Shown: positions 1-20,900, counted from the first letter of the stretch. The stretch is 64,000 nucleotides of DNA from Xiphophorus maculatus (GCF_002775205.1 NC_036464.1:2448501-2512500); one strand, 5' to 3'. The notes: a model not told the origin generated them from the sequence alone. Numbers and translations are program-made.

Positions 1-834
1 TAAACTATGAAGGCTTTTCACATGAAACCTGCAGGAAAAGCAGAACTTTCTATTAAAATAAAAGGTCAGGTGCAACTTATCTGTAAAGAAAAAGATTTTT
101 CCAAAGAAAATAAGTTAATAGCTGCAAACTTAAATAGCTGGAGTGTAACAGCACAATGTTTAAAATAACATGAGGCAACATGAAAATATGACTCGCATCG
201 TTAACTAGATTATTACTGACCTGCATTTGCTCTGATGTCTAATTTAATTTATATAAAAAGGGATTTAAGTCTTAAAAGAAGATTTATTAAAGCTCAATAT
301 CTATTATGTTCAGTTTTAGCTGCGTTATATTTAACAATTCAAACTTTTTCAAACATTTTTCTCAGAATGGAGAACCTGAAGGAGCCTGCTGCAAAATGAT
401 GTTTAAAAAGTTAAATCTGCATTTTGTTAAAATATGTAAGTGGTAGATCTGTATTAATTTATCCCACAATAAATGCAGTTTGTAGATTTTTGATACTTTT
501 GTTTGTTCAGAACCAAAACCATCAATGAAATAAAGACACAATCAGACTTTATTCAAATAAACGATGGAGTTTTTAGTTTTAGGTTCTCTCACTCAGTAAC
601 TACAGCAGCGTCATTTTTCTGTCTGTTTTTTAAGGTTTTATCGTTTTAATTTCATTCTAAAGTTAAGAAAAAAAATCTGGACTAGATTTAGTCGAATAAA
701 AAAAACCCCGCAAAATTTAATTCAACAATGATGCAAAAAAAATATTGATTTATGAATAATAAATGAATATTATCTTACCATACATGAGGATGACTCCTTC
801 AGCTCACATCCACACACCTGAGGAGATAATCCTT
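1..834. other. AT-rich intergenic DNA, no gene seen
   Basis: Strongly AT-rich non-coding sequence with many A and T runs. I see no open frame of useful length, no exon-like GC-rich block and no clear repeat family before the CA tract that follows. Confidence 0.6.
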
Positions 835-858
835 ACACACACACACACACACGCACAC

Positions 859-895
<37 letters not shown>
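835..895. repeat. (CA)n microsatellite
   Basis: About 60 bp of alternating AC with two GCAC interruptions. It is typical of fish intergenic DNA and likely length-polymorphic. Confidence 0.95.
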
Positions 896-898
<3 letters not shown>

Positions 899-1169
899 CA
901 TCATGGCTCCGCCCACTTTGGTGGAGTTACAGGATCTGAGAGGAAAAATGTTCTGAAAGCTGGAAATGTTTTCAGATTAATAAGGAAGAATTGATTAATT
1001 GATTTATTATTGAATCTTTTAAATTTGCAGAACCTTCTAGATGCTGACCTTCTAGACGGCATCGCCGTGGCAACGACCGCAGATCCACAGGAGCAGAAGA
1101 AGAAGAGGCGGTCCTAAAGTAGAAGAAGAAGAAAGGCTCTGTATTTAGTAAAAAATAAAAAGTGACAAA

Positions 1170-1660
1170 ACAATAAAACATTTAATATTTAAAAATGACA
1201 AAATCAGATGGACCAAATTACAGATTTATGTGGAAATATTGTATTTTTGAAGACCAAATTTAAAATACTAAAAACTCAGAGATGGGTAGTAAGTAGTCAA
1301 AATTACTCAATTACATTGGAAAAATATACATTTATTAGTATTTTTACTAAGCTGTATTTTTTTCTACTTTTACTTGAAATATTTTATTCTGAAGTATTTC
1401 TACTCTTATTTGAGTAAAATTTGTGGGTTTTCCACCCACTGAATGAAAAATTCACCAGACACAGAAACACCTGCAGGTTTTGTTGAAGTTTCATAAGATT
1501 TTTTATTGAAAGAAACTGATATGGAAATTTTGTCTTTTGCCTGATTTTGCTACTTATATGAAATTATTGTAACTTTGGTCCTGAAAATGTCAAAATTTCC
1601 ACTTAACTTCACATTTTGGTCCATCTGATTATGTATTTTTTAAACATTAAATGATTGATA
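1170..1660. repeat. Inverted-repeat-flanked AT-rich segment, likely MITE remnant
   Basis: The 16-mer AATCAGATGGACCAAA at 1202-1217 recurs as its exact reverse complement at 1616-1631. Imperfect complementarity continues outwards (AAACATTTAATATTTAAAAA against TTTTTTAAACATTAAATG). The interior and the DNA to about 1765 carry several TACTTTTACTTGAGTA-like motifs common in teleost non-autonomous DNA transposons. No coding capacity and no clear target duplication were found. The family assignment is inferred. Confidence 0.4.
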
Positions 1661-1904
1661 ATTTTATCAGTTACTCAGTATTTGCCTAAACTTTTTAATA
1701 AGTACTTTTTTACTCTTGAGTATTTTTTTACTGCTATTTGAAGTACTGCTTCTCTTACTCGAGTATAATTTCCTCTATCCGCCTGTTCTATAAGTTTTTA
1801 CTGCGTTTCTGCTCTTAAACCATCTTTGCGCGCAGGATTTATGCACAGACTTTGTTTTTAATGCACAAATTTTCTGTAACTTATGCTTCGTTGCCATGGT
1901 GATG

Positions 1905-2194
1905 ATGGTCTCAGTCGTGGCGTGCTTCTCTTCCTCCATCCACGGGTCGTACCGGTCCAGCAGCTGCATCAGAGGCGGCGCCTCGGGGATGAGCTGGCGG
2001 ATCACGACCCGGCTGATGTTGGGCGCCTGCTGCAGCAACAGGATGCTGAGGATCTGCGAGTGGATGCTGTGGAGCCGCAGGCTGAGCGCGGCTCCCAGCA
2101 GGCTGAGCGCGGCTTCCACCAACAAGGCAGAAATAGCAAGCGAACCGAAGCACACCACAAACAGAGAAAACAATCCAACATTAAAAACCTTCAC
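1905..2194 (-). other. Exon-like GC-rich open block, unidentified
   Basis: A GC-rich stretch stands out from AT-rich surroundings and is open on the minus strand (frame 2194 to 1775). Its product has a hydrophobic leucine/alanine-rich part followed by a polar part containing [18 protein letters not shown]. The composition and the low-complexity-free C-terminal half look like a real or recently decayed exon of a membrane-associated protein. I do not recognise the family. It lies just downstream of the pkmyt1 fragment but does not match the pkmyt1 tail as I know it. Splice sites are not clear, so it may be a single exon or a pseudogene piece. Confidence 0.3.
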
Positions 2195-2202
2195 CTTTAT
2201 TA

Positions 2203-2544
2203 AATGTAGAGTGGAACCAGTACTTGGCAGAAGGAGACCAGTGTCGGGATGGTCTCAGCCACTGTGCGGTAAATCCATCTGCGTTTCCTGACGCACGGCA
2301 GAGCGAGAAGCTGAGAGACGGTGGGTCTTTCATTTGGTTGTGGGGTCAAATTCATCCTCAGGACTGACTGAAGTTCAACAAACAGGCCTGGAAACACAGG
2401 AAGAAAAAACCTGGATAGATTCATTACTGGCAGACGGAGGGCGGATGTTACGCTGGTGAACTCTGAGGGAAGGTGGCGCTGTTGGAGCTGCTGCCATCCT
2501 TCACCGCCGCTATAGGCCAGCAGCTCCAGAATAGAAACACCCAA
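2203..2544 (-). pseudogene. pkmyt1 (Myt1 kinase) C-terminal kinase-lobe fragment
   Basis: On the minus strand two exon-like pieces read GVSILELL, then GGEGWQQLQQRHLPSEFTS, then after a 64-bp intron-like gap (2388-2451) ELQSVLRMNLTPQPNERPTV and LLALPCVRKRRW. This is the end of the kinase domain and the start of the membrane-association region of PKMYT1, the inhibitory kinase of Cdk1. It looks broken in three ways. The residues expected between LEL and GGEGW are deleted. Joining the best GT and AG sites puts the second exon out of frame by one base. None of the upstream kinase exons (glycine loop, HRD, DFG) is present before the next gene. A decayed duplicate is the best reading; the working pkmyt1 gene is expected elsewhere. 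Confidence 0.7.
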
Positions 2545-3154
2545 AATAAGAACATAAAAAGGAGTTTTTATTAAAATTTAACTTTAATAATAAACGTGTG
2601 TTTAAAGGTGACCCATTTAACAGGTTAGGATAAGTTTATGGTCTATACAAAACATGTTCATTACATTTTTTTCTTATCTTAGTAGAGTTTAAGGAAAATC
2701 ATTAGATAATGAGAATTTAGTCTGATCAGTTCTGCATATTTTGAGAATAATCCAAGTTCTGTCACTTTAAATCCTAATGAGCTGCTGTTGGCCACGCCCA
2801 CAATTCAATGTTTACACTCATGAAAATGGCTGCAAACTGTGGGTCGGTTTTCACTCCAGGTCCTTATGAAGAAGTTATTTGAAACTCACATTTATCTGCA
2901 AATGAAAACCAAAAGCAACCAGATGGTCGATAAAACATCTAAAAAATGAGGAAAGTCTCAGCACAGTGAATATTTAAACTGACAACAGATGTTGAGTTTT
3001 TCCGGACAGTTATGTACCGGTTCAATACGGGACGCACATTTAACAGCCAAATATGGGGCGACTCGACCTGATTCAGGGGAGCTGAGAAACAGTTTTATAG
3101 TGCTAAAGCTAAAGCTAAAACAGGGCTAGAATCGCCACTGGCATAAACAATATT
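2545..3154. other. Intergenic DNA, nothing recognised
   Basis: AT-rich non-coding sequence between the pkmyt1 fragment and the minisatellite. No exon, RNA gene or repeat family could be supported. Confidence 0.5.
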
Positions 3155-3545
3155 TTTTTAACTTCCGTTTTAACATAAACTACTTTGTACCTTAGTCCAA
3201 ATTTCATTTTAGTATAACATCCATTTTAACCTAAATTCACTTTTTGGCTTAAATTCCATTTTAGCATAAATTTTATTACAACATAACTTCCATTTTATCA
3301 TAAATCTCTTTAGTGAATAACTGAAATTGTGTCTCAGTGTAAATTCTGTGTAGCATAGAAACAGAATTTATGCTAACTGATGCTCAGACCAGGTTTTAAG
3401 CAAAAATGGAATTTAATGTAAATTAAGTGTTAGCATAAATTTCTAGAATAGCCAAAATTACATTTTTGGCTTAAATTACAACTTAGCACAAACTCTGTCA
3501 CCATAAGTTCTGTTTTTACATAAACTGTTATGAATAACTTTGTAG
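3155..3545. repeat. Degenerate minisatellite, about 17-bp period
   Basis: Variants of AATTCCATTTTAGCATA follow one another for almost 400 bp, with frequent small indels (CATTTTAGTATAAC, CCATTTTAGCATAAAT, TTCCATTTTATCATAAAT, AGTGTTAGCATAAAT). The array is too divergent for recent slippage, so it is an old tandem repeat. Confidence 0.65.
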
Positions 3546-3899
3546 CATACATACCTGGAAAATATATGGAACTGGTCTGAGAAACTATTGTGGACGTTTT
3601 TAACTTTATCCAATCGGTAACTTTGGTGCACGTCATGTTCCGCTATAAACCGGAAGTTGACTGTAAACAACCGTCCTCCGCTGCTGAGAAAAGAGCCGAG
3701 CCGAACCGAACCAGAAGGCTGTTCATTCAACGCTAATACAGACCAAACAGCTTCCTTCACTTCCTGCGCCGCCATTGCTAAACCTACACATAGACATAAT
3801 ATAAGGGTAGACGCCGCATTGGCCGCTCCGGCGCAGGAAATATGGCGGCCATCTTAGAGCGGTATACCCTCATACTTTGCTGAACCAAAACAACAGAAG

Positions 3900-5306
3900 A
3901 TGCCTCAGTTCTGCTCGGCTTATTCGTGTTTAAATCTACGAACTGTTGATGTCAGGGACCGGGGGATAACTTTTCACAAGTAAGAATGACACATTATTGT
4001 TAGTATGTTGTGAATGTAATATTACTGTACTGTATTTATGCCCACCAGCGAAATGACAGCAAATGTTAGCTATCGGTCTTCAGCCGGAGATTTGATGACA
4101 GGAATATGTTTCAAACAGGCCTACTCACAATTTCAGTAGCTTTGTTTAATTATCATTATCAACAAATTTTAATCAAATTTGGAGTTTTATGTTCTTTAAA
4201 ATATGAAGATCAAAAATAGTGAGTGTAACGTTTTTCTGAATGCTCAGCTTAAGCAGGCAACAAGGCTTCTTAGTTTCAACCGTTGCAAATAACATGGACC
4301 TCATTCGGACAATGTTTTTGTTTACACACTCCCAGATATCACGTTTTTGTTTTAAAGGTTTCCAAAAGATAAAGAGAGGAGGAAGAGGTGGGAAATAGCT
4401 TTGAGGAGGGATGGATTCACTGCAAGTGATTCATCTGTACTATGCAGAGAACATTTCAAAACGGAGGATTTTGACAAAACAGGTCAGATTGTCAGACTGA
4501 GAGCTGATGTGATACCATCAATTTTCAGCTTCCCAGTTCACCTTCAAAGAATAGGTGCATTATTAAAAGTTCATTAGCATTCATAAATGTGCATAATATT
4601 AGCCTTAAGGGATATATGTGTGTTTATGTACAGGTAGTATATACTATGAAGTCCATATTCATAAGGTTTTTACATTTAAGGTTGAAAACTACAGAACTAC
4701 AATAACCTCCACAAAAGCCCAAAGTAGTGAGTATGTGGCCTCTCAAGATGACCCAGAAACTTGTAGTTCAGACCTGCAACCTCAGTCTAATGATGTGAGT
4801 ATTTTTTCTATTGTAAATATCATATCATAATGGTCAAGATCATATTAAAATCTAAATTATTTTCTAACCCTCATGTTGAATGTTCTCACAAATAAAACAA
4901 ATAAAACCAACATAGTTGAAGACACACACAGTGCTGCTGTCGTCTGAAAGAAAGTGTGCCATAGTGATGTCTAAGTGATGGGTGATGTCCATCTCTCTGT
5001 CTTTAGGATCATTGCTATGCTTTGCCAGCTTCTCTTACCGCTGTCACTGCAAAACATAAGAGAGCGTTGGCAAGAGTGGAATATCTGGAGCGGGACAAGA
5101 AAAACACCATGGCCAGAGAGAAGAGGGCAAAGACCACAGCAAAGTCACTTTTGGGGGAATTGAGTGAAAAAAATCTCATTACTGAAGAACTCAAAGAACG
5201 GCTTGAATTCTACTCTGCATTTGTGCATTATATGTATATATATATATATATGTGTGTGTGTATGTATAAGGCTATTAGATTGTGTAAAAATGTAATGAAT
5301 ATGTAA
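3900..5306 (+). CDS. THAP-domain protein of P-like transposon, catalytic domain missing
   Basis: Four exons join in frame: 3900-3979, 4358-4554, 4634-4794 and 5007-5306, giving 245 aa. The first two encode a full THAP zinc finger: MPQFCSAYSC with Cys5 and Cys10, GITFHKFPKD, RKRWEIALRRDGF, then CREH for the last Cys and His, and a VIPSIF box near the end. Exon 4 gives a charged helical segment (ARVEYLERDKKNTMAREKR to ELKERLEFYS), probably the dimerising coiled coil of P-type transposases. The frame then runs into a TATATA/TGTG tract and stops, so the GTPase-like and RNase H parts are absent. The product could bind element ends and dimerise but not cut DNA, like the KP repressor of Drosophila (an inference). 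The acceptor at 4634 is the least certain junction. Confidence 0.7.
5227..5257. repeat. (TA)n(TG)n tract inside the transposon
   Basis: TATATATATATA passes into TGTGTGTGTATG directly after the coiled-coil codons. It replaces the expected continuation of the transposase and probably marks the internal deletion junction. Confidence 0.75.
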
Positions 5307-5708
5307 ATACTGTCACAACAGATAAGTATGTATGTGTGTATATATGAGATTATCGGAATATATACATAATGTGTGTGAATAAATTGCATCTTTGGTTGTA
5401 TCTTGCAAAACATGTCATACTTTAAAACATTGTATTCCACCAAAATTATTTAAATATGCTAAACTATACGTTCCTATACATGCAATTTTAATAGCTGTAT
5501 GCCTAAAATTTAATTATGTGACAATGTGATTACTATTCAGCGTGTTATGATCTATTAAATGCGCTGATCCTTTATTGTGCCTGCCAAATATATAAGGTTG
5601 AGTGGAGTGGTATACCGCTCCAAGATGGCCGCCCTAAATCTCGTCAGCTCCAATAGGCGAGAGCGGCCCATGAGGCGTCTATCCATATATTATGTCTATG
5701 AACCTACA

Positions 5709-6090
5709 GGCTACCAATCTAAAGCGGCGCAGGAAATCAACGTCATCGTCCGTAACTCAGTCTGTTCACTGATTGGCCCAGAAGAAATCAAAATCAAAGA
5801 TCTTTGATGGATTTAGTATTCAAAAATTACCTAAGATGGCAAAAAGGTTAAGCAAAGTTAAAATGTTGGCATTTTAAAAAATAAAAAGAAAAAAAAATCA
5901 AACTTACAAAATTAAATCAGGCGAAAGAAAAAAAAATTGTCCAAATCTATTATTTTTTTTCCAATATAACTGCAGATTTATGTCTTTTGATCTTTTGGTT
6001 GAAACAAACGTCATTCAGTGAAGTTACTGCAATCTAAAAAATAACATTAAACACAGACTTTAAATAGTCTCAGTGTAAAATGAATCAAGC
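5709..6090. other. Gap between transposon and kif11 3' end
   Basis: The first 30 bp complete a palindrome split by the transposon (see findings). The rest is A/T-rich DNA without coding signs, leading to the kif11 poly(A) site. Confidence 0.5.
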
Positions 6091-6096
6091 TTTATT
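6091..6096 (-). terminator. kif11 polyadenylation signal
   Basis: AATAAA on the minus strand lies 66 bp after the kif11 stop codon. A very short 3' UTR is predicted. A second AATAAA on the same strand lies inside the last coding exon (CCAATAAAGTC, near 6190). Confidence 0.75.
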
Positions 6097-6161
6097 ACAA
6101 GTTAACAACAAAAAATGACAAATGGACGATAAAAATGTTAAAACTGATGTGTGCGGCGGGT

Positions 6162-16625
<10,464 letters not shown>

Positions 16626-17105
16626 GGTGGCCGCAGACAGAAGCGCCTCTCCGCGGTCTGACAGCCTGCGGACGCCGTTAAAGCTCCGGTTAGCAGAGAG
16701 CAACACACCGACCGGACCGCAGAAAACTTCACAGCGATGTTTTAGAACCGGTAGAAACGAAGCCATTCAACGCAGAATAAACCGCCCGTTGTTTGAAATC
16801 CGCCGGTAAAGATTAGCGTCGCGGAGCAAAACGAGCCGTTAAAACTCAGAGTAACTCACCGAGTGAAGGAGTGTCTTTTCCTCCTGTGCCGCTATAAAGT
16901 CTTGTGATCTAATTCCGATCAATTTAGATCAGTAAAATGTCGGTAATCCGTTTTTAATTCCTCCTCCGATTCCTCAAGAACTAACAGAAACCTCCTCTGG
17001 CGCTCAGAGCCACAAATCTTCAAACTGTACTTTTAAAGTTTAACCCACCAATAGCCGTGCAGCAACGGACAAACTAAAGACGCGATTGGTCGTAAAGAAC
17101 ACGTG
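16626..17105 (-). promoter_or_regulatory. kif11 5' region and candidate cell-cycle promoter
   Basis: Upstream of the kif11 start the sequence becomes CpG-richer. It holds CCAAT on the plus strand at 17048-17052 and CCAAT on the minus strand (ATTGG) at 17085-17089, about 37 bp apart. On the minus strand a TTTGAA motif (17019-17024) lies about 28 bp nearer the gene. Paired NF-Y boxes with a CHR-type TTTGAA are typical of G2/M genes controlled by the DREAM and MuvB complexes, which fits kif11. The transcription start is not mapped. Confidence 0.5.
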
Positions 17106-17109
17106 ACTC

Positions 17110-18070
17110 CTTCAGGGTGGAGCATCATGGGAGTTGGGGAAATAAAGTACCACAGTGACTCCAGTAGATGGCGACATTATTCTGAAAACGGTCCAATGAA
17201 CTTTCAATTTAATTTCCGCATAAAAACATGATACAAAGAGGCTCCATCGGTTGTTGTAGCCAGATTATTTTAGCATCGAAACTTTATAATAAAATACATA
17301 TTTAAAATTTTAACAGTTTTACATGTTAAAAGATGAAATATTTAGTTCTTTATTAAGAAATGCTCACATTCTGCTGTCTACTGTATAACTGTTATACATC
17401 TCTGGAAAATAAAGTTATTTTATTCCCCGCAACAAAAAAAGGCTTGCTAATCTGGGCTTTCTTGTTCTTTCAGTTTTAAGTCAGATCAAAGTCTGGGTTT
17501 TGACTAGACCCAAGACTTCGTATTACAGACGTACGTAATACAGAGAGGGATAGAGAGCCGACAGAAATTATACTCAGGTAAAATCAGCATCACTTCAACA
17601 CATTTTTACTCAAGTAAAAGCAAAAAGGAGCCGTTCAAGAAATTATTCCAGTCAGTAAAAACTAAGAAATTCATCAAAATACCTGATTTAAGATTTAAAA
17701 TGATTTAATCTGACAGACTAAAATGTATTGCTGGAGTTTAAAGACTAATTCAAAACAAAAAATATAAATAAATATAAATACCAAAATTATAAAATAATAA
17801 ATTTAGACAAAAGAACTGTCTCAGCAGATCTGTAGATCTGTGTCTCTGACTTCATATCTACATGAGTTAGAGTCTGCTGTATGTCATGATGACCTTTCAG
17901 GTTTTTGGAGACTTCTTTCAGCATACTGCAGCCTGCTTCCAGGGTGGATTTGCTTTAACTAGGCCGGGCCTGGAGGAATATGGTGAATGTTTTCCGTCCA
18001 GCAGAAAGGCTGATTTCAGGTTGCAGGAGGTTCTGTCCCCTCCAGAATGAGGTCCGCCTCATTTCCATAA
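17110..18070. other. Intergenic DNA between kif11 promoter and 18.1 kb
   Basis: AT-rich, no coding signs and no recognised repeat. Confidence 0.5.
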
Positions 18071-18103
18071 CTATTTTAACTGTGAGGGTGGCAGCAAACT
18101 GAG

Positions 18104-18332
18104 GTGGGAACGGCATTGTTCCCTCCCTCCCACTCGTTCCCGGCCTCTGCGAGTCTTTTTGTGATCAGCGGCCCACTCAGGACCCGGATGGACCCTCTTT
18201 TCCCCCCGTCCCGCCGGGCCAAGCCGCAGATCCAGAGATCCAGAGGAGCGGGTAACTTCTGGGCGACGAAGAGGAGCATCTCGTCTTCCTCTCCTGAAGC
18301 CTTCATCTTCTCTCAGGCGACCCAAAAGCGGT
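18104..18332 (+). other. Possible isolated 5' exon (unidentified)
   Basis: A GC-rich island in AT-rich DNA is open on the plus strand from 18104, with a likely start ATGGACCCTC at 18188. It ends at a good donor, AAGCG|GTGAGTCC, near 18330. The peptide would include KRSISSSSPEAFIFSQATQK. No downstream exon could be matched, and the minus strand is also open, so coding status is uncertain. It could be the first exon of a long non-coding RNA near egr2. Confidence 0.3.
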
Positions 18333-18369
18333 GAGTCCGTCCAGAGCCGACCTTTTCTCACGTTTGGGT

Positions 18370-20900
18370 CAGAAAATGAAAAATGTAACTGTAGGTTTGG
18401 TTTTTAGTTGGTTTCTGCAGCTTCATGGCGACTTTTTGGTTGAAAACACGAAGGACTGAATGCTGCTTCTGTGTTCTCAGGTTCGATGAAAGCTGCAGAA
18501 ATATTCAAACATGAAGCAGAAAATTAGTTTTCCTTCAGGAACTCTGGAAATTTTCTCACCATCTGTAAATAAGCTGCTTTTGTGTTGTGAGAAGATTTGT
18601 TTCTTTGTTTTCCGAGTCAAACTCTTAAATGTTCTTTTCATTCGGAATCAGTTTGGATCCTTTATCTAAAATGAAAAAAGGAAATAAAAACATTAGATTA
18701 TCATTTTTAGCTGCTTATTGTCATTACAAAGACAAAAGAATTAGAAAACTCTGCATTTCAAAGAAAGTCTTGGCTGCAGCTTTAACGTCAAAACTGGAAC
18801 ATTTATGTAAAAGTTCACCTCCAGTTTGTTCATTTTAGAAATATATTAAGTTAAAAGTGGATAAAATATAATAAAAAGCATAAATTATTCAGACTTTAGA
18901 GGTTTTTTAAATTTCATGTATTAGAAAGACGAGTGAAAGTTCAGGCCAAAGCTGCACAGATTCTCTTTTTACAGAAATGAAGCTTCAAAATGCAACAGAA
19001 TAATATTTTAAGTCTTCCTGGGTTTTTTAAAAAGGTTTTTCATATTTCTGTTACAGATTTAACAACTTAGAGCCTTTAAACGAAACTTTAACCTGCAAAG
19101 TTTCTTCATGTTTTCTTTATTGGCTGAAAAACAAAATAGTTTTATTGGAGTTTAATTCAAAGTCAGAAAAAAGATGCAAATGATCTGTTAACCTCTAAAT
19201 TGTAACTATTACTAATAAATGATTATTTTAAGACAAATAATCCAAAAATAAGTTTTTATACTTTGTGTTTTGAAAAGATTTTTTGACTTTTTTTATCGTC
19301 TTCATTCATTTGAAGCCTTTGCTCCAATTTGAGATCAAAATGTTGCCCTGATGTCACAGCTGGAAGATTTTTAGTTAAAATCCACTTTTCAGTTTTTGCT
19401 TTGTAAACCTTAATATGAATAAATGAAAACCTGGAAATAATTTTAGTATTTGGTTCAATAAAGACAGCTGGAAGTTCACTAAATGAAATCATTCATCATT
19501 GTAGAGGTTATTTAATTTGTTCCCTGGTAAAAACGGGAGAATAAGAATTAAAAGGAATAAATTATTTTAAGGGTTTGTTTAATTTTAATTGCTTAAAGTT
19601 TAAGGAACAGAAATGGAAATGCAGGAGGAAGACGACAGGCCGTCTTCATCACTAAACCCAGAAGAAAAGACGTTTTATTGTTTGGTTTTTTTTGGATTTG
19701 CATCCAAACGGACCAACATGGACGTTTCACATTTTCCCTTCAGTTTCTCTCATTTTGTTTAGGAAACAGCAGATTAAGCTTCTGCAGAGCAACGTTAACA
19801 TTTTTACATTTCCTTCAAGTTTCAACTAGGAAGCACAAAAATGCTTCTAAACAACTGAAAGTTTAACTTGAATAAAGATGATTTTCATGACGATTATTCA
19901 TTTTGAAGCCGTGTTTTCTGTTTTTGTCAGTTTAATTTGGTTTAAAGTGGAACATTTTCAATGTTTTATTCAAAATGCAAAATCCCAACAAAGACAAAAG
20001 AAAGTTCAAATGTTGCTCTGATGTCACAGCTGGAAGATTTTCATGAAAATCAACTTTTTACTTCTTGATTTTTAACATGTTTCGCTGTAAAAAATGGGGA
20101 AATGTACATTTCTGACAATAGTTTCTTTGAAGTGGAGGAGAAAACTGCAGAAAGTCTTTTTAACAGATTTATGTGAATATGAAGCTCTAAAATGCATCAT
20201 TAAGCCTAAAGAGTTTCATCTTCAGTTCAGCTTTTTGGAAAACCTTTAGATGAACCTTTGCTTTTAGTTATTGGTTCTGCTTCACGGCGTCTTTATGGGC
20301 TGGAAAACACAAAGAGACTCATTTATCCTGCAGGTTTAGAGTTTAGATTGAATTAAAGCACAACAATATTCAAATAAAAAGATGGAAAAAGACAGAAAAC
20401 CATCAGTTATTCTCTTAAATGAAAAACATTTAATCATTAATGAAACTTAATTTGTAGGAATTTTGTGCAGCAAATCAGACAAAATATTAAATATTTAGTT
20501 AATTATGGAGAAATGTTCATTTGTTTTTTTGTTCATGCTTCTTTTATTCTTCTAGAGATGAAAATCATAACTTTATCAACATAAAATAAGTTTATATATT
20601 CATGATCTGGCAGCTGAAGGATGATAAAACAAAGTTCACCAGAGTTTTAACTGCAGATCTGTAAATAATAGATTTACAACGAGACATTTTGACCAATTTC
20701 TAGAATAAAATGGAAAAAAAGAAATCTGAAAAATTATAGAAAACTAAATCCATATTTTAAAGATTTTAAAGCTAAAAAAAATCTACTGCATTAAAAGTAG
20801 ATTTTTATATGATCTATTAAAAATATAAATGATAATATTTTTATTTTATTTGTTGTTTTCCATGTTCATTTTATTTCCAGATTTTTAGAAACACCGGCAG
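18370..20900. repeat. Intergenic block with old internal duplications
   Basis: Long AT-rich block in which segments recur in direct orientation: TGATGTCACAGCTGGAAGAT appears at about 19350 and 20020 with similar flanks, and a GGTTTCTGCAGCTTCATGGC-like segment at 18410 resembles one at 20270. No gene is seen. Confidence 0.5.

Larger units (their letters stand above)
3781..5708 (+). mobile_element. P-element-like (THAP) DNA transposon with 8-bp target duplication
   Basis: The element spans 3789-5700 (1,912 bp). It begins CATAGACATAATATA and ends with the reverse complement. The left terminal inverted repeat (about 3789-3871) and the right one (about 5605-5700) match over an outer block of about 45 bp and an inner block containing GGCGGCCATCTT and GAGCGGTATACC, with a short indel between. 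AACCTACA is duplicated exactly at 3781-3788 and 5701-5708. An 8-bp duplication, CA..TG ends and a THAP-domain gene are hallmarks of the P superfamily (THAP9 relatives). The element is short for an autonomous member: the catalytic region is missing, and the deletion junction probably lies at the (TA)n(TG)n tract near 5230. It is therefore non-autonomous, though apparently intact at its ends. Confidence 0.9.

Noticed and set aside
835-895. Repeated CA tract considered as a CRISPR-like array
   Set aside because: Simple dinucleotide repeat in a vertebrate genome, without spacers.
3476-3775. 99-codon minus-strand frame starting at the palindrome
   Set aside because: It runs through the degenerate minisatellite region and has no recognisable domain.
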